64,000 nucleotides of DNA. It comes from CAVTWH01 sp963850915 (GTDB taxonomy: Bacteria > Actinomycetota > Actinomycetes > Mycobacteriales > Micromonosporaceae). Below are positions 36,028 to 44,662 of this stretch, one piece after another. The first letter of the stretch is position 1. Each line of letters opens with the position of its first letter. The position numbers and the translations under genes are program-made. Below the pieces are notes generated by a model. That model worked only from the letters and a program-made list of their open reading frames with translations, was not told the origin of the DNA and ran no database searches. The stretch covers positions 1 through 64,000 of the forward strand of contig CAWKND010000011.1 in the NCBI GenBank assembly GCA_963850915.1, read 5' to 3'.

Positions 36028-38592
36028 GTGACCGACGGCATCGATCCGGCGCTACGGGCGGCGGTCAGCGTGCTCGCGCGGGTACCCCAGCTGCTGGTCG
36101 CGTGCGACTACGACGGCACGCTGGCCCCGATCGTGTTGAACCCGGCCGAGGCGGCGCCGCTGCCCGAGGCGGTGGCGGCGGTACGCCAGCTGGCCACGCT
36201 CCCGCAGACCACGGTTGCGGTGGTCTCCGGTCGCGCGCTGCGGGACCTGGCCACGCTGTCCCGGCTGCCGAGCGAGGTACACCTGGTCGGCAGCCACGGC
36301 TCCGAGTTCGACGTCGGGTTCGTGCAGCGGCTGGCGCCGGAGCTGGTGGAGCTGCGTACCCGCCTGCAGCACGCGGTTGAGGAGATCGCCCGGGGCAAGG
36401 CCGGGATCCGGATCGAGGCGAAGCCGGCGAGCGTGGCGGTACACACCCGGGGCGTCGCGGCACACATCGCGCAGCAGGTCGTGCAGGCGATCCGCGGTGG
36501 CGCGGCGCGCTGGCCGGACGTACACGTCACCGAGGGCAAGCAGGTCATCGAACTCTCGGTGATCACCACGCACAAGGGCACCGCAGTCGACGCGCTGCGC
36601 ATGCAGCTCTCCGCCGGTGCGGTGCTGTTCATCGGCGACGACGTGACCGACGAGAACGCCTTCGCGCACCTGCACGGGCCGGATGTCGGAGTCAAGATCG
36701 GACCGGGCGAAACCAAGGCACAGTACCGGGTGGAGGAGCCGATCGAGGCCGCCCGGGTACTCGCCCTGCTGCTGGAGCACCGGCGTACCTGGCTCTACGG
36801 CGAGCACGCTGTCCCCATCGAGCGGCACTCCATGCTGGCCAACGGCCGGACGGTCGCGCTGGTCGGCCCGGACGCGACGGTGAGCTGGATGTGCCACCCC
36901 AACCCGGACTCGTCGGCCACCTTCGCGCACCTGCTCGGCGGCAACCCGGCCGGCCGGTTCAGCGTCCGCCCGGCCGACCGGGACGGCATCCCGCTCGGCC
37001 AGCGCTACCGGTCGGGCACGATGACGGTGGAGACCCGCTGGTCGGGGCTGACCGTGACGGACTGGCTGGACCGGGGCAGCGCGCCCGGCGACAACCACGG
37101 CTCCGAGTCGACGACCCTGATGCGGCTGATCAGCGGCAGCGTACGGGCCCGGGTGATCTTCGCTCCGCGGCCCGAGTTCGGGCAGGTCAACACGCGACTC
37201 CAGCCGCTCGGCGACGGGCTGCTCGTACTCGGCTCCAACGAGCCGATGGCGCTGCACTCGCCGGGCGTGGAGTGGGAGGTGTACGACGACGGTGGCTACG
37301 ACTCCGCGCGCGCCGAGATCGACCTGGAGTCCATCGGCGGGCAGTGCGTACTGGAGCTGCGCTGCGGTACCCACAGTCTGACCAGCTGGCCCGATCCGGT
37401 GGCGACCCGGCTGGCCGCAGCCGAGGAGCCGTGGCGCACCTGGGCCGCTTCACTGCGGCTGCCGACGGTGGCCCGGGACCTGGTGCTGCGCAGCGCTTTG
37501 ACGCTGCGCGGGCTCAGCCATGCGCCGTCCGGGGCGATCCTCGCGGCGGCGACCACCTCGCTGCCCGAGGAGATGGGCGGCATCCGCAACTGGGACTACC
37601 GCTACTGCTGGCTGCGCGACGGGGCGATGGCCGCGCGGGCACTGGTGGACCTCGGTTCGCTGCACGAGGCGGAGGCGTTCCTCAGCTGGGTCGACCGGGT
37701 CATCGAACGCACCGGCGGGCACCCCGAGCGGCTGCACCCGCTCTACACCGTCGACGGCTACGACCTCGGCCCGGAAGCCGTCATCGACACGCTCCCCGGC
37801 TACGCCGGCTCCCGGCCGGTACGCATCGGCAACGCCGCGAACCGGCAGCTGCAACTGGACGTGTTCGGCCCGGTGGCCGACCTGATCCACGCCGTCGCCA
37901 CGGTGCGCGGCTCGGTACGCGAGCGCGAGTGGCGGGTGATCGAGGCGATGGTCGAGGCGGTGGAGCGCCGCTGGCACGAGCCCGACCACGGCCTCTGGGA
38001 GGCGCGCCTGTCGCCCCGCCACCACGTCTACTCCAAGGTGATGTGCTGGCTCACCGTCGACCGGGCGCTGCGCCTGCTCGGCGACTTCGACCGGCCGGCC
38101 CGCCCCGAGTGGACGGAGCTGCGCGAGCGGATCGCCGAGAACGTACTGGAGTACGGCTGGATGCCCGAGGCGGGGGCCTACACGGTCGCCTACGGGTACC
38201 CCGAGATGGATGCCGCGTCGCTGTGGATCGGCCTGTCCGGCCTGCTGCCGGATGACGACCCACGGTTCCTGCGCACGGTACTGGCCATCGAGGCGGAGCT
38301 GCGCGAGGGTCCGACGGTGTACCGGTACAAGTGGGACGACGGGCTGCCCGGCCGGGAAGGCGGGTTCCACGTGTGCGCCGCCTGGCTGGTGGAGGCCTAC
38401 CTGCGTACCGGCCGGCGAGCCGACGCCGAGGAGCTCTTCGACCAGATGGTCTCGTGTGCCGGCCCCACCGACCTGCTCCCCGAGCAGTACGACCCGATGG
38501 CCGAGCGCGGCCTGGGCAACCATCCCCAGGCGTACAGCCACCTCGGCCTGATCCGCTGCGCCCTCCTGCTGGACGGCTCCCTGAAGGTCTAG
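36028..38592 (+). CDS. otsB: Trehalose-6-phosphate phosphatase fused to GH15 glycoside hydrolase
   Basis: 854 residues in two parts. Residues 1-250: HAD-fold OtsB with DYDGTL (27-32, nucleophile Asp) and GDDVTDENAF (203-212), which removes phosphate from trehalose 6-phosphate. From about 260: a family 15 hydrolase of the glucoamylase/trehalase type, with the N-terminal NGRTVALVGPDATVSWMCHP beta domain and the helical barrel with GGIRNWDYRYCWLRDG (from 517) and EYGWMPEAGAYTVAYGYPEMD. Mycobacterial GH15 relatives are trehalases, so one chain could both make and cleave trehalose, or the GH15 part may act on another glucan. The start is GTG at 36028, three bases after the otsA stop. A hairpin terminator follows. 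Confidence 0.92.
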   Translation: MTDGIDPALRAAVSVLARVPQLLVACDYDGTLAPIVLNPAEAAPLPEAVAAVRQLATLPQTTVAVVSGRALRDLATLSRLPSEVHLVGSHGSEFDVGFVQRLAPELVELRTRLQHAVEEIARGKAGIRIEAKPASVAVHTRGVAAHIAQQVVQAIRGGAARWPDVHVTEGKQVIELSVITTHKGTAVDALRMQLSAGAVLFIGDDVTDENAFAHLHGPDVGVKIGPGETKAQYRVEEPIEAARVLALLLEHRRTWLYGEHAVPIERHSMLANGRTVALVGPDATVSWMCHPNPDSSATFAHLLGGNPAGRFSVRPADRDGIPLGQRYRSGTMTVETRWSGLTVTDWLDRGSAPGDNHGSESTTLMRLISGSVRARVIFAPRPEFGQVNTRLQPLGDGLLVLGSNEPMALHSPGVEWEVYDDGGYDSARAEIDLESIGGQCVLELRCGTHSLTSWPDPVATRLAAAEEPWRTWAASLRLPTVARDLVLRSALTLRGLSHAPSGAILAAATTSLPEEMGGIRNWDYRYCWLRDGAMAARALVDLGSLHEAEAFLSWVDRVIERTGGHPERLHPLYTVDGYDLGPEAVIDTLPGYAGSRPVRIGNAANRQLQLDVFGPVADLIHAVATVRGSVREREWRVIEAMVEAVERRWHEPDHGLWEARLSPRHHVYSKVMCWLTVDRALRLLGDFDRPARPEWTELRERIAENVLEYGWMPEAGAYTVAYGYPEMDAASLWIGLSGLLPDDDPRFLRTVLAIEAELREGPTVYRYKWDDGLPGREGGFHVCAAWLVEAYLRTGRRADAEELFDQMVSCAGPTDLLPEQYDPMAERGLGNHPQAYSHLGLIRCALLLDGSLKV

Positions 38593-38607
38593 CCCTCTGG
38601 TTTCCCA

Positions 38608-38657
38608 TGATCTTGAAGAGTTTTGGGTGCTGTGACCCCCAAAACTCTTCGCGATCA
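38608..38657. terminator. Hairpin after the otsA-otsB operon
   Basis: Arms 38608-38627 (TGATCTTGAAGAGTTTTGGG) and 38638-38657 pair at 18 of 20 positions, with a ten-base loop. It starts 16 bases after the stop of the OtsB fusion. It shares the outer GATCTTG with the hairpin at 19129, which hints at a related family of palindromes. Confidence 0.75.
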
Positions 38658-38715
38658 CGGGCGCGGGCCTGAATATGCGTCGCCCGGGTCGGCCGGGTCT
38701 GCTTAAGCTCGCGGC

Positions 38716-39279
38716 GTGACGGCACGGACGAAGGTCGATGGGGGTACCGGGTTGGCGGACGCGGCTCGGGTACTCAGCGCGTTGGCGGCACCTGGTCGGC
38801 TGGGGTTGCTGGCCACCGTAGCCGGGCGGCAGGAGGCGGGTCTGGACACCACGGTCGACGCGCTGGCCACGGCGACCCGACGGGATCGGCGCGCGCTGCT
38901 GCGGGACGCCAACCGGCTCACCGACTGCCGGGTTCTGCGGCTGCACGGGGGTACCTTCGTGGCCGACCTCGACACGCTCCGGGCCGCCGCCGCGGCGATC
39001 GACCGCACGTTCCCGATTGCCGCGCTTCTCGACGAGGAGCCGGACCTGGCCCGGTTCTTCCAGCACGGCCAGCTGGGCACCATGCCGGACAATCCCGACC
39101 TGCGGCTGCGGATCGCCCAGCTACTGGTACGGCTGCTGCCGAACGGTGCGGTGCTGCCCGAGGCGGAGGTCAACCGGCTGCTCGCCCAGGCACACCCCGA
39201 CTACGCCGCGCTGCGCCGGATGCTGGTCGACTACCGGCTGGTCACCCGGGACGCGGCGAGCCGGTACCAGCGGGTGTAG
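38716..39279 (+). CDS. DUF2087 protein with helix-turn-helix-like N-terminus
   Basis: 187 residues. The N-terminal half (ADAARVLSALAAPGRLGLLATVAG through RRDRRALLRDANRLTDCRVL) reads like an ArsR/MarR winged helix. The C-terminal half (LGTMPDNPDLRLRIAQLLVRLL to AALRRMLVDYRLVTRDAASRYQRV) is the DUF2087 domain, found in predicted regulators. A DNA-binding role is therefore likely, target unknown. The start is GTG at 38716. It lies between two terminators and is probably monocistronic. Confidence 0.75.
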   Translation: MTARTKVDGGTGLADAARVLSALAAPGRLGLLATVAGRQEAGLDTTVDALATATRRDRRALLRDANRLTDCRVLRLHGGTFVADLDTLRAAAAAIDRTFPIAALLDEEPDLARFFQHGQLGTMPDNPDLRLRIAQLLVRLLPNGAVLPEAEVNRLLAQAHPDYAALRRMLVDYRLVTRDAASRYQRV

Positions 39280-39388
39280 GCCCGCCCACCCCATACGGCA
39301 CCCTATGTTCAATTGATGTGGCTAGATGTTTGCCGGTTGATCGTGAAATAACGACAGAGGTCAATTCCCTCCACCCCCGAGGAGAGAC

Positions 39389-40123
39389 ATGCGATCTGTC
39401 CGCATCCACCGGCGGCTGCTCGTCGGCCTCAGCGTCGTGGCGACCGCCGCGGCCCTGTTCGCCGCCACTCCCGCCGAGGCGGCCCCGGCCGGTACCCAGG
39501 GCCAGGACGTCTCCAGCTACCAGGGCAGCGTGAACTGGTCGGCGCAGTGGAGCGCCGGTTCCCGGTTCGCCTACATCAAAGCGACCGAGGGTACCTACTA
39601 CACCAACGCCTCCTTCGCCCAGCAGTACAACGGCTCCTACAACGTCGGCATGATCCGGGGTGCGTACCACTTCGCCCGCCCGGACACCACCAGCGGCGCC
39701 ACCCAGGCCGACTACTTCGTCAACCACGGCGGCGGCTGGTCGAAGGACGGCAGGACGCTTCCGGGTGCCCTGGACATCGAGTACAACCCTTACGGCGCAA
39801 CCTGTTACGGGCTGTCAGCGGCGTCCATGCGCAGCTGGATCACCTCGTTCTCCAACGAGTACCACGCCCGTACCACCCGCTGGCCGGTGCTCTACACGAC
39901 CACTGACTGGTGGAACACCTGCATCGGCAACTACAACGCCTGGGCGAACAATTCACCGCTGTGGATCGCCCGGTACTCCAGCACGGTTGGCGCACTACCG
40001 CCGGGATATTCGGTGTACTCGTTCTGGCAGTGGACGAGCAGCGGCTCGCTGGCCGGCGACTCGAACGTGTGGAACGGTACCCTCGCGCGACTGAAAGTGT
40101 TGGCCTGCAACGGTACCTGCTGA
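39389..40123 (+). CDS. Secreted GH25 lysozyme
   Basis: 244 residues. A Sec signal peptide (RIHRRLLVGLSVVATAAALFA, cleavage probably after AEA near residue 31) precedes a family 25 muramidase domain: QGQDVSSYQGSVNW with the first catalytic Asp, FAYIKATEGTYYTN, GAYHFARPDT, then GALDIEYNPYG with the acidic pair Asp-x-Glu, and YSFWQWTSSG near the end. It cleaves the MurNAc-GlcNAc bond of peptidoglycan. The start is ATG at 39389, seven bases after GAGGAGAG. The 109 bases upstream are less GC-rich than their surroundings and likely hold the promoter. A hairpin follows the stop. Confidence 0.93.
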   Translation: MRSVRIHRRLLVGLSVVATAAALFAATPAEAAPAGTQGQDVSSYQGSVNWSAQWSAGSRFAYIKATEGTYYTNASFAQQYNGSYNVGMIRGAYHFARPDTTSGATQADYFVNHGGGWSKDGRTLPGALDIEYNPYGATCYGLSAASMRSWITSFSNEYHARTTRWPVLYTTTDWWNTCIGNYNAWANNSPLWIARYSSTVGALPPGYSVYSFWQWTSSGSLAGDSNVWNGTLARLKVLACNGTC

Positions 40124-40129
40124 ACGAAC

Positions 40130-40161
40130 GCGGTGCCGTCGGGTTCGCCCGGCGGCACCGC
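40130..40161. terminator. Hairpin between the GH25 gene and a convergent membrane gene
   Basis: GCGGTGCCG at 40130-40138 pairs with CGGCACCGC at 40153-40161. It sits seven bases after the lysozyme stop and 12 bases from the stop of the convergent gene, so it may serve both. No T-tract. Confidence 0.65.
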
Positions 40162-40173
40162 ACCCGGCTGGGC

Positions 40174-40848
40174 TCAGTGGCCGAGCAGGTCGGCAACCAC
40201 CGGCAGGAGCGCCGCCCAGCCGGGGATGCTCGCCGGATCCTTGATGACGCCGGGAAAGTGGTAGAGCAGCAGGTCGCCGGAGACGGTCCAGACCGGCACC
40301 TGACCGGCCAGGTGGGCAGCGATCAGGTACGGCCCGATGACCGCCGGGATCGCCTCCGGGTACCGGGTGGAGATCCGGAACCGCTCGTCGAACACGGTGT
40401 TGCCGGTCACCGCGCGCCCCTCGCCGAACAGCGAGCGCCCCAGCTTCGACAGGCCGCCGCGCGGAGTGACCGACATCGGCGGGTACGCCCTCGGCAGCTG
40501 CATCGTGACGACCACGTAGTGGTGGGTGGTAGTGCTGGTACCGCCGTCACCGCTGCTGGTCGTGGTCGTGTACTGGTACTCCGCCACGGTCACCACCCGG
40601 CCGTTGACGTACCCGGTGAGCGCCAACTGCACGCCGCGCTTGTTGTGCCCCGGCAGCAGCGGAGCCCAGTTGTTCTGCGGTTGCAGCTGGAGCGTCCACT
40701 CGTTGGCCAGTGCCCAGCCGGCCAGCCGCTGCCGGCGCTGCTTTTCCCGCCGGACACCGAAGACGATCAACACGATGACGCCCGCGATCAACGCCACGAT
40801 GAGCAGTCCGCAGACGCCGAAGATGGCCGGGAAACCCGAGTCGCTCAC
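40174..40848 (-). CDS. Unrecognised membrane-anchored protein (DUF3137-like)
   Basis: 224 residues. One N-terminal helix (IFGVCGLLIVALIAGVIVLIVFGV) followed by RREKQRRQRLAGWALANEWTL and a cytoplasmic beta-rich domain with the segment VVTVAEYQYTTTTSSGDGGT, then YVVVTMQLPRAYPPMSVTPRGG. The arrangement, an anchor then a domain that asks whether a value is within limits, resembles DUF3137-type proteins, but the match is weak. The start is GTG at 40848. Function unknown. Confidence 0.7.
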   Translation of the reverse strand: MSDSGFPAIFGVCGLLIVALIAGVIVLIVFGVRREKQRRQRLAGWALANEWTLQLQPQNNWAPLLPGHNKRGVQLALTGYVNGRVVTVAEYQYTTTTSSGDGGTSTTTHHYVVVTMQLPRAYPPMSVTPRGGLSKLGRSLFGEGRAVTGNTVFDERFRISTRYPEAIPAVIGPYLIAAHLAGQVPVWTVSGDLLLYHFPGVIKDPASIPGWAALLPVVADLLGH

Positions 40849-41071
40849 TGTTGCCCCGTGCTACCGCTCACCGCTACCGCCTTCCCCAGGCGTACCAGCG
40901 TAAGCGGGGCGGGCAAGCCTATCGGTCGACGGTGGTCAACCGGGCATCGACCAGCCCGGCGACCGCGACGGGAGCGGCGATCACGGCGCGCTCCGCGGGT
41001 ACCAGATCGGGGTTGCCTGCGCCGTTGACCTGTTGAGCCGTTGGCACGCGGCGGTGAGCGGGACTTCCAAA

Positions 41072-41104
41072 CTCGGGGGAGGGGCCGCTCTCCCCTCCCC
41101 CGAG
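41072..41104. terminator. Terminator after the alpha-glucosidase gene
   Basis: A perfect 13-bp GC stem (CTCGGGGGAGGGG at 41072-41084, its complement at 41092-41104) with a seven-base loop. It lies 28 bases beyond the stop of the minus-strand alpha-glucosidase gene, which is the expected place. Confidence 0.75.
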
Positions 41105-41131
41105 CGTGGAACCCGGCAGGTCAGGCGGCGC

Positions 41132-42757
41132 CTATGTCAAGCGGAGCCAGACCGCCGTGTCTGTGGGGAGTTGGCCGTCAGCGAGCGGGCCGCTGGCGAC
41201 CAGTATCTCGTTGTGCGCCGGCAGCGGAGCCGGCTGCGCGCCCAGGTTCACCACGCAGGCGAATGTCGGGCCGCGCTGGAAGGCGAGTACCTCCGGCGCC
41301 GATTCCAGCCAGGTCATCGGGGCGTCGCCCAGCTCGTCCCGGGAGTGCCGGCAGGCCAGGGCGCGGCGGTACAGGGAGAGCATCGAGTCTGGGTCGACCG
41401 ACTCCGCCTCCACGGTGTACCGGCTCCAGCTCGCGGGCTGCGGCAGCCACGGTGCCCCGGTGGCCCCGTCCGGGCTGAACCCGAACGGCGGTGCGGTCCC
41501 CGACCACGGCAGGGGTACCCGGCAGCCGTCGCGGCCCGGGTTCTCCCCACCGGAGCGCCGGTACATCGGGTCCTGCCGTAGCTCGTTGGGGATGTCCTCG
41601 ACCTCCCAGAGGCCGAGCTCCTCGCCCTCGTAGAGGTAGACCGAGCCGGGCAGCGCCAGGGACAGCAGGGCAGCCGCCCGGGCGCGACGGGTACCCAGGG
41701 CCAGGTCGCTGGGGAGCAGGTGCCGCGCGCCCCGCAGATCCATGTCGTACGCGGTGTCTTCCCGGCCGTACCGGGTGACGTGCCGGGTGACGTCGTGGTT
41801 GGAGAGCACCCAGGTCGCCGGGGCGTGTACGGGAGCGTGCGCGGCCAGCGTGCTGTCGATGCTCTCGCGCAGCTGGCCGGCGTCCCACGGGCGGCCCAGG
41901 AAGTCGAAGTTGAAGGCGGTGTGCAGCTCGTCCGGGCGCAGGTACTGGATGAAGCGCTCGGTGTCCGGCAGCCAGATCTCGCCGATCAGCGCCCGCTTGT
42001 CCGGGTACGAGTCGGCCACCGAGCGCCAGGCGCGGTAGATCTCGTGCAGCTCGTCGCGGTCCTCGAACGGGTGCGGAAACGGCGGATCCGCGGGGTCGAA
42101 GTCGGCCAGCAGCGGGTCCTTCATCACCACGGCCACCGAGTCGATCCGGATGCCGTCCACGCCACGGTTGAACCAGAACCGCAGGATGTCCTCGAACTCC
42201 TCGCGTACCTTCGGGTTCTCCCAGTTGAAGTCGGGCTGCTCGGGGGCGAACAGGTGCAGGTACCACTGCCCGTCGGGTACCCGGGTCCAGGCCGGCCCAC
42301 CGAAGATCGACTGCCAGTTGTTGGGTGGCAGCTCGCCGTCGTCACCCTTGCCGTCCCGGAACCAGAACAGCTCACGGGCCGCCGAGCCGCGACCGGCCGC
42401 CAGCGCCTCCCTGAACCACGCGTGCTCGTTGGAGCAGTGGTTGGGGACGATGTCGACGATGGTCCGGATGCCCAGTTCGTGCGCTTCGGCGATGAGCGCC
42501 TCGGCTTCGGCGAGGGTACCGAAGGCGGGGTCGATGTCCCGGTAGTCGGCCACGTCGTAGCCGGCGTCCGCCATCGGGGACGGGAACCACGGGCTGAACC
42601 AGATCGCGTCGATGCCAAGCTCGCTCAGGTAGCCCAGCTGGGCACGGATGCCAGCCAGGTCCCCGATGCCGTCGCCGTTACCGTCGGCGAAGCTGCGGGG
42701 GTACACCTGGTAGATGGCCGCGCTCCGCCACCATTCGCGAGTGTCTGCCTCTGACAC
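41132..42757 (-). CDS. Alpha-glucosidase (GH13)
   Basis: Cytoplasmic alpha-1,4/1,6-glucosidase acting on imported malto- or isomalto-oligosaccharides. 541 residues, usual for oligo-glucosidases. Conserved GH13 regions in order: DIVPNH (region I), GVDGIRIDSVAVVMK (region II, nucleophile Asp), LIGEIWLP (region III, acid Glu) and VLSNHDV (region IV). The N-terminus WWRSAAIYQVYPRSFADGNGDGIGDLAGI is typical. The start is GTG at 42757, with AAGGCAGG upstream; the long frame beyond it is non-coding. It lies downstream of lacI with a 600-base gap holding repeated CTTGC sites. It is a diverged paralogue of the broken gene at 48268-49931. Confidence 0.93.
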   Translation of the reverse strand: MSEADTREWWRSAAIYQVYPRSFADGNGDGIGDLAGIRAQLGYLSELGIDAIWFSPWFPSPMADAGYDVADYRDIDPAFGTLAEAEALIAEAHELGIRTIVDIVPNHCSNEHAWFREALAAGRGSAARELFWFRDGKGDDGELPPNNWQSIFGGPAWTRVPDGQWYLHLFAPEQPDFNWENPKVREEFEDILRFWFNRGVDGIRIDSVAVVMKDPLLADFDPADPPFPHPFEDRDELHEIYRAWRSVADSYPDKRALIGEIWLPDTERFIQYLRPDELHTAFNFDFLGRPWDAGQLRESIDSTLAAHAPVHAPATWVLSNHDVTRHVTRYGREDTAYDMDLRGARHLLPSDLALGTRRARAAALLSLALPGSVYLYEGEELGLWEVEDIPNELRQDPMYRRSGGENPGRDGCRVPLPWSGTAPPFGFSPDGATGAPWLPQPASWSRYTVEAESVDPDSMLSLYRRALACRHSRDELGDAPMTWLESAPEVLAFQRGPTFACVVNLGAQPAPLPAHNEILVASGPLADGQLPTDTAVWLRLT

Positions 42758-43361
42758 GAAGACCTGCCTTCTCGGGTGTCTTTCGTCGTACCGGCGCCGC
42801 CGACCGGGCGGACGACCCGGACTTGCCTGGCGGTGCTCTGTTACGCCTCGTGCTCGATCGCGGCCACGGCGCCCTTGCCGCTCCCGGTGGTGCGCCCGCC
42901 TTACAGCTCTCCGGCGCCCGTGTGGATGCCGGGCAGGAGGCTGTGTCGGAGGTAAACCCGAGGTTTCGACTCGCGACGTAGGCAAGACACTAAGACCAAT
43001 GGCCGCAAGAAGTCTATGGTTTGCTGCAAGAATATCATCCGCAATGTACTGGTTGTGTTTTGAGCAGCGCAAACGCGGTGGCTCCTGGCTGAAAGCCGCG
43101 CCGCGCTGACCGTCGTCGATGCCCGGCCCGGCAAGAGATCGGGTCGCGGGAGCGCTACCACGACGTACGGGCCACAACGGTTACCCGACCGAAACAGGGG
43201 ACGGCGCGGGGCGCGCCGGGGACAGCCGTTCGAGGAAACGGCCCGGCAGCCCGGGCCACGGCCTACTTGCAACGTCACGCAAGCGACCACGGAAGGTCAT
43301 GATCCGGAAGTCGGGGTACCCCGCCCGCCGCGCTCGCGGAGATGCCGATCACCGGCACCGA
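42758..43361 (-). promoter_or_regulatory. Regulatory region of the alpha-glucosidase gene with repeated CTTGC sites
   Basis: About 600 non-coding bases between lacI and the glucosidase. The GC content falls around 42970-43080. TCTTGC occurs on the minus strand at 42987, 43010 and 43031, spaced 21 and 23 bases; the last reads CTTGCAG (43030-43024), identical to the direct repeat bound by MalR in Streptomyces. A further imperfect palindrome, CTTGCAACGTCACGCAAG, lies at 43265-43282. These are good candidates for sites of the adjacent LacI-family regulator. No coding sequence is visible here. Confidence 0.6.
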
Positions 43362-44432
43362 TCAGGCGAGACTGGCGACGCCCTGGGCCACGGTGGCGGC
43401 GGGTATCCGGGCCGCCCCGGTCGAGCCGCGCATCACCAGCTCCGGCTCGAAGAACATCTCCTCGGTCGGTACCGGGTTGCCGACGATCTGGGTGACCAGC
43501 AGCGCGACCGACGCGTGCCCCATCGACTCGATCGGCTGGCGCACCGTGGTGAGCGGCGGGTCGGTGGTGTTCATGAACGACGAGTCGTCGAAGCCCACCA
43601 CGGACACGTCGGTGGGTACGTTGAGCCCCTGCTTGCGTACCGCCCGGATGGCGCCCAGGGCCAGGATGTCGCTGGCACAGATGACCGCGGTGACCCCGGC
43701 GCGCAGCAGTCGGGTGGTGGCGACGTGCCCACCCTCCATCGAGAACATCGTGCGGGCCACCAGTTTGCGCAGCTCAGCCTCGTCGACAACGGAGCCGCGC
43801 TGGGTCGCCCGGGTCTTGTAGTTGGCCTCGAAGGCGGCGAGCTTGCGGGCCGAAGGTACGTGGTCGGACGGGCCGAGTACCAGGCCGATCCGCTCGTGCC
43901 CGAGCGAGGAGAGGTGCGCGTAGGCCTGGTCGACCGCGTGCGCGTCGTCGACACAGACGCGCGGGAAGCCGAGGTCCTCGAACGCGGCGTTGACCAGCAC
44001 CACGGGGAGGTTGCGCTCCAGCAGCGTGTGGTAGTGGTCGTGGTCGGCGGCGGCCTGCGCGTATGCCCCACCGGCGAAGATGATGCCGCTCACGTGCTGG
44101 TCGAGCAGCATCTCCACGTATTCGGCCTCGGAGACGCCCTCCGCGGTGCGGGTGCACAGCACCGGGGTGAACCCGCGCTTGGCCAGCGCACCGGCGACCA
44201 CCTCGGCGAAGGCCGGGAAGATCGGGTTCTGCAGCTCGGGGAGCACCAGGCCGACCAGCCGGGCCCGTTCGCCGCGCAGCTTGGTGGGGCGCTCATAGCC
44301 GAGCACGTCGAGGGCCGTCAGCACGGCGGCGCGCGTGGCCTCGGAGATGCCGGGCTTGTTGTTGAGCACCCGGCTGACAGTCGCCTCGCTAACCCCGACG
44401 TACTTGGCCACCTCGGCGAGTCGTCGTGTCAT
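43362..44432 (-). CDS. LacI-family transcriptional repressor (MalR/AglR-like)
   Basis: 356 residues. The helix-turn-helix comes first: TRRLAEVAKYVGVSEATVSRVLNNK, with the hinge helix RAAVLTALDVLGYERP. The sugar-binding core follows (RLVGLVLPELQNPIFPAF, GIIFAGG, DVSVVGFDDSSFMNTTDPPLTTVRQP). It should bind an oligosaccharide as inducer. The start is ATG at 44432; seven residues upstream in the frame are unlikely. The palindrome TGCAAACACTTGCA 24 bases upstream suggests self-control. It is placed inside the sugar uptake locus, between the permeases and the glucosidase, and has a terminator before it. Confidence 0.92.
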   Translation of the reverse strand: MTRRLAEVAKYVGVSEATVSRVLNNKPGISEATRAAVLTALDVLGYERPTKLRGERARLVGLVLPELQNPIFPAFAEVVAGALAKRGFTPVLCTRTAEGVSEAEYVEMLLDQHVSGIIFAGGAYAQAAADHDHYHTLLERNLPVVLVNAAFEDLGFPRVCVDDAHAVDQAYAHLSSLGHERIGLVLGPSDHVPSARKLAAFEANYKTRATQRGSVVDEAELRKLVARTMFSMEGGHVATTRLLRAGVTAVICASDILALGAIRAVRKQGLNVPTDVSVVGFDDSSFMNTTDPPLTTVRQPIESMGHASVALLVTQIVGNPVPTEEMFFEPELVMRGSTGAARIPAATVAQGVASLA

Positions 44433-44455
44433 GGTGCAAGCGTACGCGATCAACG

Positions 44456-44469
44456 TGCAAACACTTGCA
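44456..44469. promoter_or_regulatory. Probable LacI-type operator before its own gene
   Basis: TGCAA and TTGCA flank four bases (ACAC), a short palindrome with the same GCAA/TTGC half-sites found at 43265 and 50260. It lies 24 bases before the lacI start, in an otherwise ordinary gap. A further half-site (GTGCAAG) overlaps the start codon region at 44434. Confidence 0.55.
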
Positions 44470-44592
44470 TCGCCCCTGCGGCTAATTCTTGGGGCTACGG
44501 GCCTTGCGTATGATCAACTTTTAGTTGCCAGTCCATGACCGCCAGTTACCGGCCGCTTGCACGCCGGACAGCCCGCGACGGCGGAGCGCGTG

Positions 44593-44632
44593 CGGGCCGG
44601 GCCGCGCGGTAGGCACCGTGCGGCCCGGCCCG
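44593..44632. terminator. Terminator after the permease genes
   Basis: A 13-bp perfect stem: CGGGCCGGGCCGC at 44593-44605 with its complement at 44620-44632, loop of 14 bases. It lies 30 bases after the stop of the second permease (minus strand) and separates that operon from lacI. Confidence 0.7.
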
Positions 44633-44662
44633 GGTACGTGGACCCAGGGGCGTGTCGTCAGG

